Shown piece by piece: positions 37,641-48,557 of a stretch of DNA of 64,000 nt (position 1 is the first letter of the stretch; each line of letters starts with the position of its first letter). Source of the stretch: Oryzias latipes (taxonomy: Eukaryota > Chordata > Actinopteri > Beloniformes > Adrianichthyidae); assembly GCF_002234675.1 (NCBI RefSeq), contig NC_019875.2, forward strand, positions 26,524,318 through 26,588,317. The letters run 5' to 3'. A program made the translations under genes and the position numbers. The notes under the pieces are model-generated. The model had not been told where the DNA came from and searched no databases. It saw only the letters and a program-made list of their open reading frames with translations.

Positions 37641-38829
37641 CAATCAATATGTTATAGTGATTCAAAGAGTGTGTGTTGTTTTACTGTCATCGGCAACAGC
37701 TCCAATGTAAAAGGTTTGAAGACATAGACTATCAAAGCGAAGGATTACCAAAGACGACTATATCAAAGACTAAGAAAAGGCCAGCAAATGTGGAGTACCT
37801 GAGCGAATCACAATGAAAAAGATCTTGGTTGCCTCACAGGACATCAGCTGTTTGTGCCAGAGTACATTTGACCCCAAAGTGCTGTACCCCAAAATGACTG
37901 TGATCCCTCTGGTTCTGTTCTCAGGCACAGAAAGCTTCACTTGTTTGCTGTGATGCACCAGGGCACGGTTACCCTGTCTGAGCCATGGTATTGAACTGTA
38001 AATGCAAAACATGACAGAGGAGATAATGAAGCCTTGATATTGTGAAGCAATATTGCAACTCATGGCCTGCAACCTGTTGGAACTATAGACAAAATATTGG
38101 CAATGAAACTATTGGGTTGGCAACAAAAAAACTCACAAACAGGATGAGTACAATGATTCGTCTGGCCTATTGAGATTACTATGCCCACTGAAATGACTAT
38201 TGTATTCAACAAAAGTGGACTGTTGGTGTCGTAGTGCTTAAATACGTGTTGAAAGTGCACCTTAGAGTATTGGAACAAGTATCACCTTTTGCATTGCCAA
38301 ACCATGTAACTTTGCCCAGGTAGAAATTGTAGAAGACTATTTTGAGAGCAGTCAGGGACATCGAGCATTCTGCCGCTTGTCATGTTTTTGGCCTATGTCA
38401 AAACAGATGTGCTGTTGGAAAGGCCCCTATAAACTAGTATTTTACCAGTTATGAGTGCTCTTTTTCAACAAATTACTTTACTGAGGAGTAAATCTTTCCT
38501 AAACCAAAGTGTATTTGACTAGTCTTTTGTGAAAATGTGGGAACGTACATTTTCTACACGTGGAGCCCGGTGACCAGAGTTTTACTTTTCACAGCACCTC
38601 AAAGGTTAGAAGGTAACTTCATACTGTTGACAGAAGAAGCGATTTCTTACAATATGGATGTCTTTCTCTTTGCGAATACAAGAAGGGAATCCTGTCAACA
38701 CATTTCCTCGTCTGAAAGGAGCTGTTGAGAAAGCGAGGCCAAAAGACTTTCTTCATGCAGAACAAAATATGCGAGTTATGGACAACAGGTGAGCTTACAA
38801 TCTAAGAGGTTTGAATATGAGTTTCAGCC
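37641..38829. other. gene desert, no gene seen
   Basis: No supportable coding region or clear mobile element. Confidence 0.4.
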
Positions 38830-39045
38830 TTTCACAGTTATCACTTTCACCTCACAGCAAGAGGTTCAAATCCCAGCTGGGGCTATCCTGTGACCAGGAG
38901 GTGTATTCTCCTGGTGCCAGCATGAGTTTTCGGCAGGAAACCCGGCTCCCTCCCAAGCTTGAGAAACTCTCCTGTTAAGTGAAATGGTCATTTTAATTCT
39001 CCTTCACCGCGAGGCAGCTGGGATAAACATTGACCACTTAGTTAA
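38830..39045 (+). mobile_element. degenerate dispersed repeat with tRNA-like B box
   Basis: CACCTCACAGCAAGAGGTTC then AAATCCCAGCTGGGGC, and later CATGAGTTTTCGGCAGGAAA and CCCGGCTCCCTCCCAAGC, follow the pattern of a widespread teleost repeat whose intact form carries GGTTCGAATCCC and a cysteine/tryptophan-rich pseudo-reading of CATGTTCTCC. A second copy lies on the opposite strand at 62405-62570. Confidence 0.5.
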
Positions 39046-39965
39046 GGGGGATATTTGATTTCATAAGTTTTCAGTCTGAATCTGTAGTGCCCAAAGTCAA
39101 TGGACATGACAACATAGTACAAACGTTGCACACAATACATAATTTTATTTAATTCAAACTGAATTTGATATTGTTTTCACAGCTAAGTAAATGTATTTCG
39201 TAAGTTTTCACCATAACCATTATATATATATATATCAAATAATACCTTTTTAAGGTTTACATAAAAATATGTGAAACTCTTTGTCCTCACATCCAAACAG
39301 CTGGGTCACTGAGAAAGAAGAGAAAGATGGAGAGAGATTTTAGGAATGTCTGGGGCTGCATGGTCTGGGTGCCTCTAATGAAATATTCAATCACAAAGGA
39401 TGGAAGGAGCACTGAAGACAGTGCCTTGCCTCCCCTGTCCTCCCACCCCCAGAAACGAATGCCTTACCACACCCCCAAGTAATCTGTATTCTGAGATCAC
39501 TAAAGGTCTGTGTGACAGAGTTAACTTTTGCAAGCCTTGCATTCTCCGTCCCCCTTTTCTCCCTCACTTCCTCTTCTTCTCTTGCGGCTGAGGTAAGCAG
39601 ACAGGGTGAGAGGAAAGGGGTGGAGGCACACACATGACCTTGGAATTAGTAGAACTCCTGGGACACCGCTTGCTGGGTGGGAATACATTGGCAGCTGCTG
39701 CTGTTTTTTCTCCAGAGTGTACAAGATTAATGTATGCACTGGGGGTTCAGTGGTTCTGAAGCAGTGGGGAGTTTGGAAGGGGAGAGATGTGTAGTTGCAC
39801 CAAACATGATTCAAAATGGGTCTGCTGGAAGGGACTAGTGGATTATACAGTGATGAAAAAAAGAGTGTAAAAGGGTATTATAAGTTGAAAAAAAAGAAAC
39901 TGTCTTTACACTGTCACTTTGGATAAAGAGCAACTGTACATTACATAATTGTACGTAATGTTTTG
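39046..39965. other. gene desert, no gene seen
   Basis: AT-rich, with a short TA run near 39222. No gene. Confidence 0.4.
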
Positions 39966-40110
39966 ACCCTTTTACACAGAAGCTTTAGCTCACGAGTTTA
40001 CATTCTTTCGATTACCGTGAAGCTTTCTTTACTCTGACCTCAGCGAGGTGCGTTCAAAGGACCACTTCCAGTGAAAGGTCTATGTAAATGTACATTTCAG
40101 GCTTCCATGT
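39966..40110. repeat. unclassified modular repeat, copy 3
   Basis: ACACAGAAGCTTTAGCTCAC followed by GAGTTTACATTCTTTCGATT, a diverged copy of the family seen at 26774. Confidence 0.4.
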
Positions 40111-40489
40111 TCAAAACTCTTGCACTCACGCGTTGCTACGCAAGTTTTAAGTCGGTTTTTGGGCTGTATGCTCAAAATAAAACAGCCATGAACACTCGTT
40201 GAAAGTTCAACCAGTTGAACTTTGACCAATCAGAGACTCTGATTTCGTTTTGATGTATGGGTTACGTCGTTTTCAATACAGCTGTCTGTAAATTGATCAT
40301 GAAGGAGAAATTAATAATTGCGGTTTGTGCCCGGCCGAAATTAAATGACACCAAGTCAGTCAAATGTTGGACCGGAGCTGTAAAATAAAAAGCCTGGGGC
40401 GTTTCGCACCAAGCCTCTTCCATCTACATGTGCTAGTACTGGATAGTGACAGTCCAGTGTGAAGACCATATGCTAAAAGTGTGTTCAAT

Positions 40490-40695
40490 AACCCATGTTC
40501 ATCGCATTCTTGATTGCGCAACACATGCCCGGTGGGAATTTATCATAACTCTTCAACGCAATTAAGGTAATTCTAGCTGATGCTGTCATGGAGAATAGGG
40601 TCTTTGTGCCGGTATGCAACACTTCAAGCTCTGAAAACGTTAACGTCCAAAAGACCGCTTTTCTCTGCAACAGAACCAGTTGATTCACGGATATC
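40490..40695. repeat. unclassified modular repeat, copy 4 (two inverted blocks)
   Basis: TTCATCGCATTCTTGATTGC and ATCATAACTCTTCAACGCAA at one side, and CGCTTTTCTCTGCAACAGAA with CCAGTTGATTCACGG at the other, are the family words in opposing orientation. Confidence 0.45.
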
Positions 40696-42949
40696 ATGTA
40701 AATGGCTAGAAATTGTTAGATGATCAATAAGAACAAATAAGCAAAAATCAAAATAAAAAATTCTCGGTATTTAAATAAAACATGCCTACAACAATTGTTA
40801 AAGTCCACCACATCAAAGAGTTTACAGAATATTCTACCTTTTCGGAATTAAGATGCTTTTTTAAACACTTTGATGAAATCCACATTTAATTGAATATATA
40901 TATTTATTTATGAGATCTGAATAGTATCAATTATAATATGTTGAGTGATTTTGTAAGTTATTGCTCACAAAAATGTTGTACCAGTGGAACGATGATCCAC
41001 TAAAGAGCAGAAAACATGTACAATGAGTTTTTAAAGCGTTTTGATCATAAGATATGAGATGGGGGGTCTCAGACATATATTCTGTATTAGATGAACCTCA
41101 GCTTTAATTTGGAAATTTAGAAGTTTTACAGTTTTTCTTAAAAGATTGTTAAACTGTGGAACACAGAAGCCTGACAGTGAAGCTGGATTTTGTTGCTTTC
41201 TAAATTCTCCACCACAGTTGTCTTTCTTTTGTTTTCTTTTTAGAAGTTTGATTGCACATCTAACAGATCTAAAAGTTGTTTTGTTCTTCTGTTTTTTTTA
41301 AATAAATGTATCAATTAACAGATTAAATATAGTTCACACCTTAATTTCTACCTGCCATTAAGTTGGAAGATCTTTTTTGGCTGATTTTCCGGAATTGCAA
41401 GTCTTCAGCGGCTTTGTTCTTGAGGTCAACACCCCAGAAATGGTTTAAAAAAAAAAAACCCCTCCAGACTCTTGCAGTTCAGGCAGTCAGTGTTGTCTTT
41501 TTAATTAGGGTAACTGTACGTGTGCCCACATGTGTTTGTCCAAAGTGAGTTTGTGTAGCCTGTATGTGTGAACAAGATGTAGCACAATACATTTATCATA
41601 TTTGTGTGACATAAATCCCAAGGCCTCGGGCTCCAAGTGTCAACAAGGAAAAAATAAATACGGGGAATAAAGAGTGACTGACATGTCATCAGCCGTTTGA
41701 TTCCTGTATGTGTGTTCATGCCACATATATCTATTTATTCAAATATATTTGATTAGGTGAACCTGTTTAGGAAGATAAATGCTAGAACGATTGGGCCTCT
41801 TGTATACGGTGTGTATTTATCTTGGCGTGGTAAAGTACTCCATAAGACGGATTCAGAGCATTTTTCATCTGTAAACAGTCTCTGGGATTATGTAAAAACA
41901 TTTTAGGATTATGTAAAGGAGCAATTAATCAGCAAAATACTTGCTATGTTGCTCGCATGGAAACAGCTCGCATAGGCTCTACTCAAGTCCTTTCATCTGG
42001 TATTAATTGAGATATTTTCATTTAAGTTTCTCTCCTGTCATAAGAGTGTTTGTCTACATTTCTGACAGGCGTTGAAACGAGAAAGCTACCACTTGTTCTG
42101 ATCTTGCATGTGGTGGTTTCTTCAGTGATTTAGTGTTTTCTTTTTTTTATTCTGCACAATCTCTTTTTATTTCAACTCCCCCTGCTCTTATGACATCGAA
42201 GGCGAGGCATTTACTTAGGCTCATTCTGCTTCAGCTTTTACTGCTAAGAGTGCCTACAAAGGTGCCCATGCAGACCAAATCCTTGCTTGATTTCTCCATA
42301 TGAACTCATTTCCTTTTGGTAGTTCTCGGGTTCATGGTAATGTAACTCGAGGAGAGTGTGGACCGAGGGCCTCCAGGGGATAAAAGCATCCAAAAGCTTG
42401 AGAATTAACCCCTGGGGTCAACTGCATTATCCACCTCTATTTATAGTTAAACTTTAATTTTTACTAAGTGAAAAAAGGCAAAAATAAATAGGATTACAGG
42501 GGTCACAGAATAAAAGATTTGCAGTTAATTAAATCAATAGTATGGAGTTTTTCTCCCTCAATGGTCTGGAGTCAATAGCAAATTGTTTCAAAATGAAGGA
42601 TAGCTGTGTTTGGCAAGACGTTTCTGTTTAGGCATGCTTTTTAAATATTATTTTAATATTATCTTGCACATTACAAGTTTGTTCACAATTTTTCTAAGGA
42701 CGGTTTCGTAGTTTGCGACTTTGCTAATTCTGTTTAGTTTTTTTCTCTCACTGGAGTAAAATAGCTGGAGTTGACAACATTTTTTATTAATGTTTTCAAA
42801 GCTTAAAGAGAGAAGTAAAATGGGACACTTTTTTCTCATCAGAAGCACAACATGAACTGATGGTAGTTTAACAATAATTAGGGAAAATTATGAAGATTGT
42901 CAAAATTATAACACAAACATTTTATTGCAGAAACGTAAAAAATAGTGGC
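40696..42949. other. gene desert, no gene seen
   Basis: No supportable coding region or clear mobile element. Confidence 0.4.
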
Positions 42950-43022
42950 CGGGATTGGCTCCAGGCAGTCCCGTGATCCTGAAAGGGACAAAAACAGGTT
43001 TAAAGGATGAATGAATGGATCT
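42950..43022 (+). mobile_element. LINE-type 3' tail fragment
   Basis: GGATTGGCTCCAGGCAGTCC, CGTGATCCTGAAAGGGAC and GGATGAATGAATGGAT form the usual 3' end of a teleost LINE-derived repeat. The same tail occurs at 59411-59533 (- strand) and 59660-59795 (+ strand). Confidence 0.55.
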
Positions 43023-43107
43023 TTTTATGAATTTTGTTCTCAGGTTCAAGGTTTATGAGCATGATAACATGAGCTCAACAGTGTCATCAGAACTTTAATA
43101 TTTAATT

Positions 43108-43658
43108 TGTCATGACTATAGAACGACTGAGACCCAGATGCTGAAACCCGGAATGAGACACAGGACAGAGATGTCTTGGCAAGAAGGTAGAATTTAATAT
43201 GATGGCCAGACAGGTAGGTAACTGTTACTGGAGGTCCGAGAATGTAACTGCGGCTCGTGGCGTCACTGGTGGAACTGCTCGTTCGGGTCTGGAGTCGGCA
43301 GCGTGGGTCCGTTTCGTGAGGCAGCTGGTTCGGCAGAGGCTCGTGGTGAGGATGGAGGGAACAGACCAGTAGAGGAGTCCGGATTACGGCTGCTGTGGGT
43401 GACCACTCGTGGCTGAGGTTTCCTGGAGACAGGTAAAACAGCATATGTTAACTACTTGGCTTAAGGCAAGGCAACAAAGCATGAACTTGACGTGAGGCCA
43501 AATATGCACCATCAGGGGCAACGGACTGGCGTTGAATGAAGATCCTGGAGCTCCTTAAGAAGGCAGGTGTGTCGATGAGGTGAGTGGAAGCAGCTGGGGA
43601 TAATCAGGAACCAAGCGGAGAGGAGAGGGGGGAGGAGTCTGACAGAGGCACCATGACA
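43108..43658 (-). repeat. 3' LTR of the chromovirus
   Basis: 551 bp, matching the 5' LTR base for base as far as I can read, at a constant offset of 4899. It contains the predicted transcript-start segment (43520-43530) and a possible poly(A) signal ATTAAA (43193-43198 on the - strand). Confidence 0.95.
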
Positions 43659-43661
43659 GTA

Positions 43662-43671
43662 CCCCCCCCTC
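43662..43671 (-). other. polypurine tract of the chromovirus
   Basis: On the element's coding strand GAGGGGGGGG lies three bases before the 3' LTR and about 20 nt after the pol stop codon. It is the expected plus-strand primer position. Confidence 0.8.
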
Positions 43672-43690
43672 AACGACCGCCTCCAGGCGG

Positions 43691-46600
43691 TCAAGGGCGG
43701 CGATCCGGGTGGGCCCGGTAGAAATCCTCAATGAGCGAGGGGTCCAAAATGAGAGAGCGGGAAATCCAGGAGCGCTCCTCCGGCCCGTAACCCACCCAGT
43801 CGACCAGGAACTGGAATCCGCGACCCCGACGGCGGACATCCAGGATCCGATTGACGTCGTAAGCCGGAGCACCGTCGATGAGCCGGGCGGGTGGCGGGGA
43901 AGCGGACGGCGGGCACAGAGGACTGTCCAGAACTGGCTTGATCTGGGAAACATGAAATGACGGGTGAACCTTCAGAGCCTTGGGAAGACGGAGTCGGACG
44001 CAGGTGGGGTTGATGAGTTTCTCTATGACGTAAGGTCCGATGAATCGTGGAGCCAGTTTCTTGGAGGTGGCTTGGATGGGGATATTACGTGTGGAGAGCC
44101 AGACCCTTTGGCCAGGTTGGTACTCGGGTCCCACCACCCTGTGACGGTTGGCGATGCGGCAGTTGCTCTCCTTGGTGCGGAGGAGAGCAGCCTTAGCCTG
44201 TGCCCAGATGCGTTGGCACCGCTGGATGTGATGTTGTACGGAAGGCACCGCCAAGTCCAGTTCCTGTGGCGGAAACAGAGGTGGTGAGTACCCGAGAGCG
44301 GCCTCAAAGGGAGAGAGCCCAGTGGCAGTGGAGGGATGAGCATTATGGGCATACTCAATCCACACGAGATATTGGGACCAGTCCTGCTGGTTCTGTGCCG
44401 CCAAGCAGCGGAGAGCTGCCTCCAGTTCCTGGTTCGCTCTCTCCGCTTGGCCGTTGGACTGAGGATGGTAGCCAGATGTGAGGCTGACCGTGGCCCCCAA
44501 GGCCGTACAAAAGGCCTTCCAGACCTGAGAAATGAACTGGGGGCCACGGTCAGAGACAATGTCCAGAGGGATGCCATGGTGACGGAAAACCTGCTTGGTC
44601 ATGATATCAGCAGTTTCGGTGGCAGTGGGTAGTTGAGGGAGCGGAATGAAGTGGGCCATCTTGGAAAATCGATCTATGACTGTGAGTATGACGGTGTTAC
44701 CTGCTGATGGGGGTAACCCGGTGACAAAGTCCATTGCCAAGTGGGACCAGGGCCGGCTGGGCGTAGGAAGTGGGTGGAGCAACCCCGCCGGAGCCGAGGA
44801 GGACGTCTTTGATCGGGCGCAGGTGGTGCACGCCGAGATATACTCCCTAATGTCCTTCTCCATAGACGGCCAATAAAACCTCTTACGAAGTAAATGGAGG
44901 GTACGGTGGACCCCCCCATGGCACGCCAGACGAGACGCGTGACCCCAAGTGATTACTTCGGAGCGGAGATGAGCGGGTACAAACAGTGTGCCCCTGGGAG
45001 CGGGTGGATGGTCAGAGTCCCCTTCCAGGGCTTGAAGAACCTTGGCCTCGATATCCCAGGTGACACTTCCTATGATGCAGGATGAAGGGAGGATAGATGA
45101 TAGAGTGTTCTCAGACGGACTGTATTTCCTGGAGAGGGCATCGGGTTTGATGTTGCGGGAGCCTGGTCTGTAGGTTATGGTGAAGTGAAACCGGTCAAAG
45201 AAAAGACACCAACGAGCTTGCCTGGAGTTGAGTCTTTTCGCGGAGCGTAGGTATGCCAGGTTTTTATGGTCCGTCCAGACGATGAAAGGCTGCTCGGCTC
45301 CCTCCAACCAGTGACGCCACTCCTCCAGGGCAAGTTTGATGGCTAAGAGTTCCCGGTTGCCAACGTCGTAATTCTGCTCAGAAGGGGACAGCTTGCGAGA
45401 GAAAAACGCACAAGGTTTGAGTTTTCCAGAACTCCCCTCCTTCTGTGAGAGGACAGCGCCCACCCCTGAGTCAGAGGCATCGACCTCAACGATAAATTGC
45501 CGTGAGGGGTCAGGTTGGATGAGGATCGGGGCAGAGACAAACAGTTTCTTTAACCTGTCGAAGGCCTGTTGGGCTTCGTTGGACCAGACAAAGGGATGCT
45601 TTATGGAAGTGAGGCGTGTAAGGGGAGAAGCAATACTGCTGTAATTGCGTATGAAGCGTCTGTAAAAGTTAGCAAAGCCCAGGAATTGCTGTAGCTTCTT
45701 ACGGCTGGTTGGAGGTTCCCAGTTGGTAACAGCTTCTATTTTGGATGGATCAGGGCGTATGCAGCCAGCCTCGATAATGTAACCGAGAAACTGTACAGTG
45801 GGGGAATGAAATTCGCACTTTTCATGCTTAACGAAAAGCTGATTTTCCAATAGTCTCTCCAACACCAGGCGAACGTGATGCTCGTGTTGAGCCAGATCGT
45901 GGGAGTAGACAAGAATATCGTCCAAATAGACAAAGACGAATCGATTAATGAAGTCCCGAAGGACATCGTTAACTAGCCTTTGGAAAACTGCCGGGGCGTT
46001 GGTGAGGCCGAAAGGCATTACTAAATATTCGTAATGCCCTAACGGGGTGTTAAAGGCAGTTTTCCACTCGTCCCCTTCCTTAATTCGGACCAAATGGTAG
46101 GCATTGCGGAGATCTAACTTAGTGAATATGCGAGCCTTCTGGACGGAATCAAAAACAGAGGTGATTAATGGCAGTGAGTATTTGTCTTTTACGGTGATTT
46201 GATTTAGTTCACGATAATCAATGCATGGTCGGAGGGACTTGTCTTTTTTCTGCACAAAGAAAAAGCCTGCTCCCACGGGGGAGGAGGAGGGTCGAATGTG
46301 CCCCAGGGCGAGGGCTTCCTGTACGTAGTTCTCCATGGCTGTCTTTTCTGGTCCAGATAGATTAAACAAATGACCCTTGGGCAATGGAGCGCCTGGCAAC
46401 AGGTTTATGGCGCAATCATAAGGTCTATGAGGTGGGAGAGCACTAGCTTTGGTTTTGCAAAATACTGCTTTTAAATCATGATAACAACGAGGAATGTTGG
46501 ACAATTCGACTTGGCTATGACACTCAGCGTTAGGAGAAGTAACGGAAGGGAGAGCAGAGAGAAGACAATTAGCAAGGCAATATGGGCTCCACTGGATTAT

Positions 46601-47053
46601 AGTCCCTTGAGCCCAATTAAACTGAGGATTATGCAGTTTTAGCCAGGAAAACCCGAGTACTATGGGAGTATGGATGGACTTGGTGATGAGGAAACGGATA
46701 GACTCACGATGGTTGCCTGAAGTAATGAGCAGGATGGGTTTGGTGCGGTGGGTGATGCGGGATAAGAGTTGACCGCCTAAACCGGAAGCCTCGATGGGGG
46801 TCTCCAGGGGTTCTGTGGGAATCGACAGATCATTAACAAGTTGCTGGTCAATTAAACTCTGCTCGGCCCCGGAGTCGACCAGGGCCCGTAACTCATGCAC
46901 ATGGAGATCTTGACTTAACTTGACAGGGATTAGTAAAAAATTATTACCGGCCAGGTAGATGTTTGTTACCCCTCGCAGCCTGTCTCCTAGCGAGGGGTTC
47001 GGGTGTTTAAACGAAGCGGGCAGGAGATGACAATGTGGCCCTTTGCTCCGCAA
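43691..47053 (-). CDS. pol: pol polyprotein: protease-RT-RNase H-integrase-chromodomain
   Basis: An open frame of 1120 codons in the -1 frame relative to gag, with which it overlaps by 67 nt. It has no sensible start of its own and is expected as a Gag-Pol fusion. Approximate residues in the open frame: aspartic protease with DSGA at 60-63; reverse transcriptase about 250-430 with YLDD at 376-379; RNase H about 520-645 opening at VDAS; integrase zinc finger H712, H716, C742, C745; integrase catalytic D775, D835, E871 (35 residues between the last two, DD35E); GPY motif 1006-1008; chromodomain about 1065-1115 with aromatic residues Y1065, W1086 and W1096. All key catalytic residues are present and there is no internal stop, so the enzyme set looks intact. 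Chromodomains of this kind guide integration to modified chromatin in related elements. This copy's activity is not shown. Confidence 0.95.
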   Translation of the reverse strand: MRSKGPHCHLLPASFKHPNPSLGDRLRGVTNIYLAGNNFLLIPVKLSQDLHVHELRALVDSGAEQSLIDQQLVNDLSIPTEPLETPIEASGLGGQLLSRITHRTKPILLITSGNHRESIRFLITKSIHTPIVLGFSWLKLHNPQFNWAQGTIIQWSPYCLANCLLSALPSVTSPNAECHSQVELSNIPRCYHDLKAVFCKTKASALPPHRPYDCAINLLPGAPLPKGHLFNLSGPEKTAMENYVQEALALGHIRPSSSPVGAGFFFVQKKDKSLRPCIDYRELNQITVKDKYSLPLITSVFDSVQKARIFTKLDLRNAYHLVRIKEGDEWKTAFNTPLGHYEYLVMPFGLTNAPAVFQRLVNDVLRDFINRFVFVYLDDILVYSHDLAQHEHHVRLVLERLLENQLFVKHEKCEFHSPTVQFLGYIIEAGCIRPDPSKIEAVTNWEPPTSRKKLQQFLGFANFYRRFIRNYSSIASPLTRLTSIKHPFVWSNEAQQAFDRLKKLFVSAPILIQPDPSRQFIVEVDASDSGVGAVLSQKEGSSGKLKPCAFFSRKLSPSEQNYDVGNRELLAIKLALEEWRHWLEGAEQPFIVWTDHKNLAYLRSAKRLNSRQARWCLFFDRFHFTITYRPGSRNIKPDALSRKYSPSENTLSSILPSSCIIGSVTWDIEAKVLQALEGDSDHPPAPRGTLFVPAHLRSEVITWGHASRLACHGGVHRTLHLLRKRFYWPSMEKDIREYISACTTCARSKTSSSAPAGLLHPLPTPSRPWSHLAMDFVTGLPPSAGNTVILTVIDRFSKMAHFIPLPQLPTATETADIMTKQVFRHHGIPLDIVSDRGPQFISQVWKAFCTALGATVSLTSGYHPQSNGQAERANQELEAALRCLAAQNQQDWSQYLVWIEYAHNAHPSTATGLSPFEAALGYSPPLFPPQELDLAVPSVQHHIQRCQRIWAQAKAALLRTKESNCRIANRHRVVGPEYQPGQRVWLSTRNIPIQATSKKLAPRFIGPYVIEKLINPTCVRLRLPKALKVHPSFHVSQIKPVLDSPLCPPSASPPPARLIDGAPAYDVNRILDVRRRGRGFQFLVDWVGYGPEERSWISRSLILDPSLIEDFYRAHPDRRP
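46968..46998 (-). promoter_or_regulatory. frameshift-stimulating hairpin
   Basis: On the coding strand ACCCCTCGC and GCGAGGGGT form a 9-bp perfect, GC-rich stem around a 13-nt loop. It starts 6 nt after the slippery site, the usual distance for programmed -1 frameshifting. The gag stop codon TAG lies at the loop's 5' edge (46987-46989). A pseudoknot could also form but was not worked out. Confidence 0.8.
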
Positions 47054-48012
47054 TAGAAACAGGCCCCCTCCATGCGCCGTCTGCGGCGTTCCTCTTCAGA
47101 CAGTCGAGAGTGTCCAACCTGCATAGGCTCGTCTGGAGGTCTAGAGGGGCTGAAGGAGTCGAGAGGGGTGGCGTGAACAGCGTGTGAGAAGTTGGAGGAT
47201 GTAGTGGTTGCGGCACGCTGGAAAACGGGCCCTCGTTCCCTTTGACGCTCCCGCAGGCGAACATCAGAGCGGAGTGCCGCAGAAACCAGTTCCTCAAATG
47301 ACCGGGCTTCGGGTTGAGAACACAGATGATCCTTAATTTGTTCATTTAAAGACTGGTAAAAGATCCCCTTCAAAGCTGCGTCGGGCCAGCCTGCCTCGAC
47401 CGCCAGAATACGGAAATCTATAACGTGTTCACTCACCGAGCGGTTACGCTGCCTGAGCGCGAGTAACCGACGGGTTGCTTCGTCCTGTTTACGTGGTTGG
47501 TCGAAAATTAACTGGAACTCTCTGAGGAAACGTTCATAAGTGAGGTGGCTTATGGGATTGGAGGAGAGGAAAGCCTGGGCCCACTGGAGGGCTTTATTGC
47601 GTAGAGAGTTGACGATCAGTGATATTTTACTGTGATCCGACTGATAATGACGGGGGGCTTGTTGGTAAATCAGCTCGCATTGGAGGAGGAATCCTCCGCA
47701 GGCTTCGACGTCACCAGTAAATGGTTCCGGTTGCAGCCGGATGTTTTCATGAGCGGAGGGTGATCCGGAAACGGAAGTAGCCGAGTTAGCCGTAGCTTGA
47801 GCCGTATCTGTTGGAACATGGGAAAAATGTCCGGTTAAATTGTTCAATGTCTGTGTCAAACCGTCCAGGCGATGAAAAAGGTCCTGTTGGGCCGCGGCCA
47901 TCTGGGATAGGGCGTCGGCCTGGCGACCAAGCAATATGCCTTGCTGGGATACGGCTAATCTGAGTCCCTCCGGGTCAGCTGGGTCGGGATTATGGCCAGT
48001 CCGTTCTGTCAT
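46987..48012 (-). CDS. gag: gag polyprotein with CCHC zinc knuckle
   Basis: 341 residues from the ATG at 48012, which lies in the last six bases of the 5' LTR (ATGACA, then GAACGG). The frame is open a little further upstream but without another ATG. A Gln/Leu-rich, probably coiled-coil stretch lies near residues 20-60. A retrotransposon gag (capsid) region spans about 90-245 with LQWAQAFL and [14 protein letters not shown] basic RRRRR run precedes a CCHC knuckle [14 protein letters not shown] at about 318-331. Gag forms the particle and binds RNA. The last codons overlap pol; ribosomes that slip at 47005-47011 make Gag-Pol. The alternative is that translation begins elsewhere, but no other ATG fits the start of the internal region. 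Confidence 0.9.
   Translation of the reverse strand: MTERTGHNPDPADPEGLRLAVSQQGILLGRQADALSQMAAAQQDLFHRLDGLTQTLNNLTGHFSHVPTDTAQATANSATSVSGSPSAHENIRLQPEPFTGDVEACGGFLLQCELIYQQAPRHYQSDHSKISLIVNSLRNKALQWAQAFLSSNPISHLTYERFLREFQLIFDQPRKQDEATRRLLALRQRNRSVSEHVIDFRILAVEAGWPDAALKGIFYQSLNEQIKDHLCSQPEARSFEELVSAALRSDVRLRERQRERGPVFQRAATTTSSNFSHAVHATPLDSFSPSRPPDEPMQVGHSRLSEEERRRRRMEGACFYCGAKGHIVISCPLRLNTRTPR
47005..47011 (-). promoter_or_regulatory. -1 ribosomal frameshift slippery site
   Basis: The coding strand reads TTTAAAC, placed in the gag frame as U UUA AAC, an ideal X XXY YYZ heptamer. Slipping back one base converts the gag reading Arg-Leu-Asn-Thr into the pol reading Phe-Lys-His-Pro, which continues through all of pol. 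Gag stops 16 nt downstream. Confidence 0.88.
47995..48005 (-). other. self-primer binding site
   Basis: On the coding strand AACGGACTGGC begins one base after the end of the 5' LTR. It is exactly complementary (11 of 11) to GCCAGTCCGTT in the LTR (48419-48429 in the 5' copy, 43520-43530 in the 3' copy). It does not read like the complement of a tRNA 3' end, because TGG is not next to the LTR. This is the layout of the self-priming Tf1/sushi group, where the RNA 5' end folds back to prime minus-strand synthesis. Confidence 0.8.
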
Positions 48013-48557
48013 GACTATAGAACGACTGAGACCCAGATGCTGAAACCCGGAATGAGACACAGGACAGAGATGTCTTGGCAAGAAGGTAGAATTTAATATG
48101 ATGGCCAGACAGGTAGGTAACTGTTACTGGAGGTCCGAGAATGTAACTGCGGCTCGTGGCGTCACTGGTGGAACTGCTCGTTCGGGTCTGGAGTCGGCAG
48201 CGTGGGTCCGTTTCGTGAGGCAGCTGGTTCGGCAGAGGCTCGTGGTGAGGATGGAGGGAACAGACCAGTAGAGGAGTCCGGATTACGGCTGCTGTGGGTG
48301 ACCACTCGTGGCTGAGGTTTCCTGGAGACAGGTAAAACAGCATATGTTAACTACTTGGCTTAAGGCAAGGCAACAAAGCATGAACTTGACGTGAGGCCAA
48401 ATATGCACCATCAGGGGCAACGGACTGGCGTTGAATGAAGATCCTGGAGCTCCTTAAGAAGGCAGGTGTGTCGATGAGGTGAGTGGAAGCAGCTGGGGAT
48501 AATCAGGAACCAAGCGGAGAGGAGAGGGGGGAGGAGTCTGACAGAGGCACCATGACA
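48007..48557 (-). repeat. 5' LTR of the chromovirus
   Basis: 551 bp. U3 would run from 48557 to about 48430. A TTAAGG word about 28 nt before the predicted RNA start at 48429 stands where a TATA box should. R/U5 then extends about 420 nt to the LTR end, which also holds the gag start codon. Confidence 0.95.

Larger units (their letters stand above)
43108..48557 (-). mobile_element. complete Ty3/gypsy chromovirus, self-priming (Tf1/sushi-like)
   Basis: A 5450-bp LTR retrotransposon transcribed from the - strand. It has 551-bp LTRs with TG...CA ends and 7-bp inverted termini (TGTCATG/CATGACA), between perfect 5-bp target duplications TAATT (43103-43107 and 48558-48562). The order is 5' LTR, self-primer site, gag, -1 frameshift, pol (protease, reverse transcriptase, RNase H, integrase, chromodomain), polypurine tract, 3' LTR. 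The integrase-after-RNase H order and the C-terminal chromodomain place it in the chromoviruses of Ty3/gypsy. The LTRs look identical and both frames are open, so it is young. Its codon and base use is much GC-richer than the surrounding desert. Its place within the Tf1/sushi group is inferred from the self-primer and needs a tree. Confidence 0.95.

Noticed and set aside
43964-44632. Several overlapping frames on the + strand within the retrotransposon
   Set aside because: They are antisense shadows of the GC-rich pol frame.
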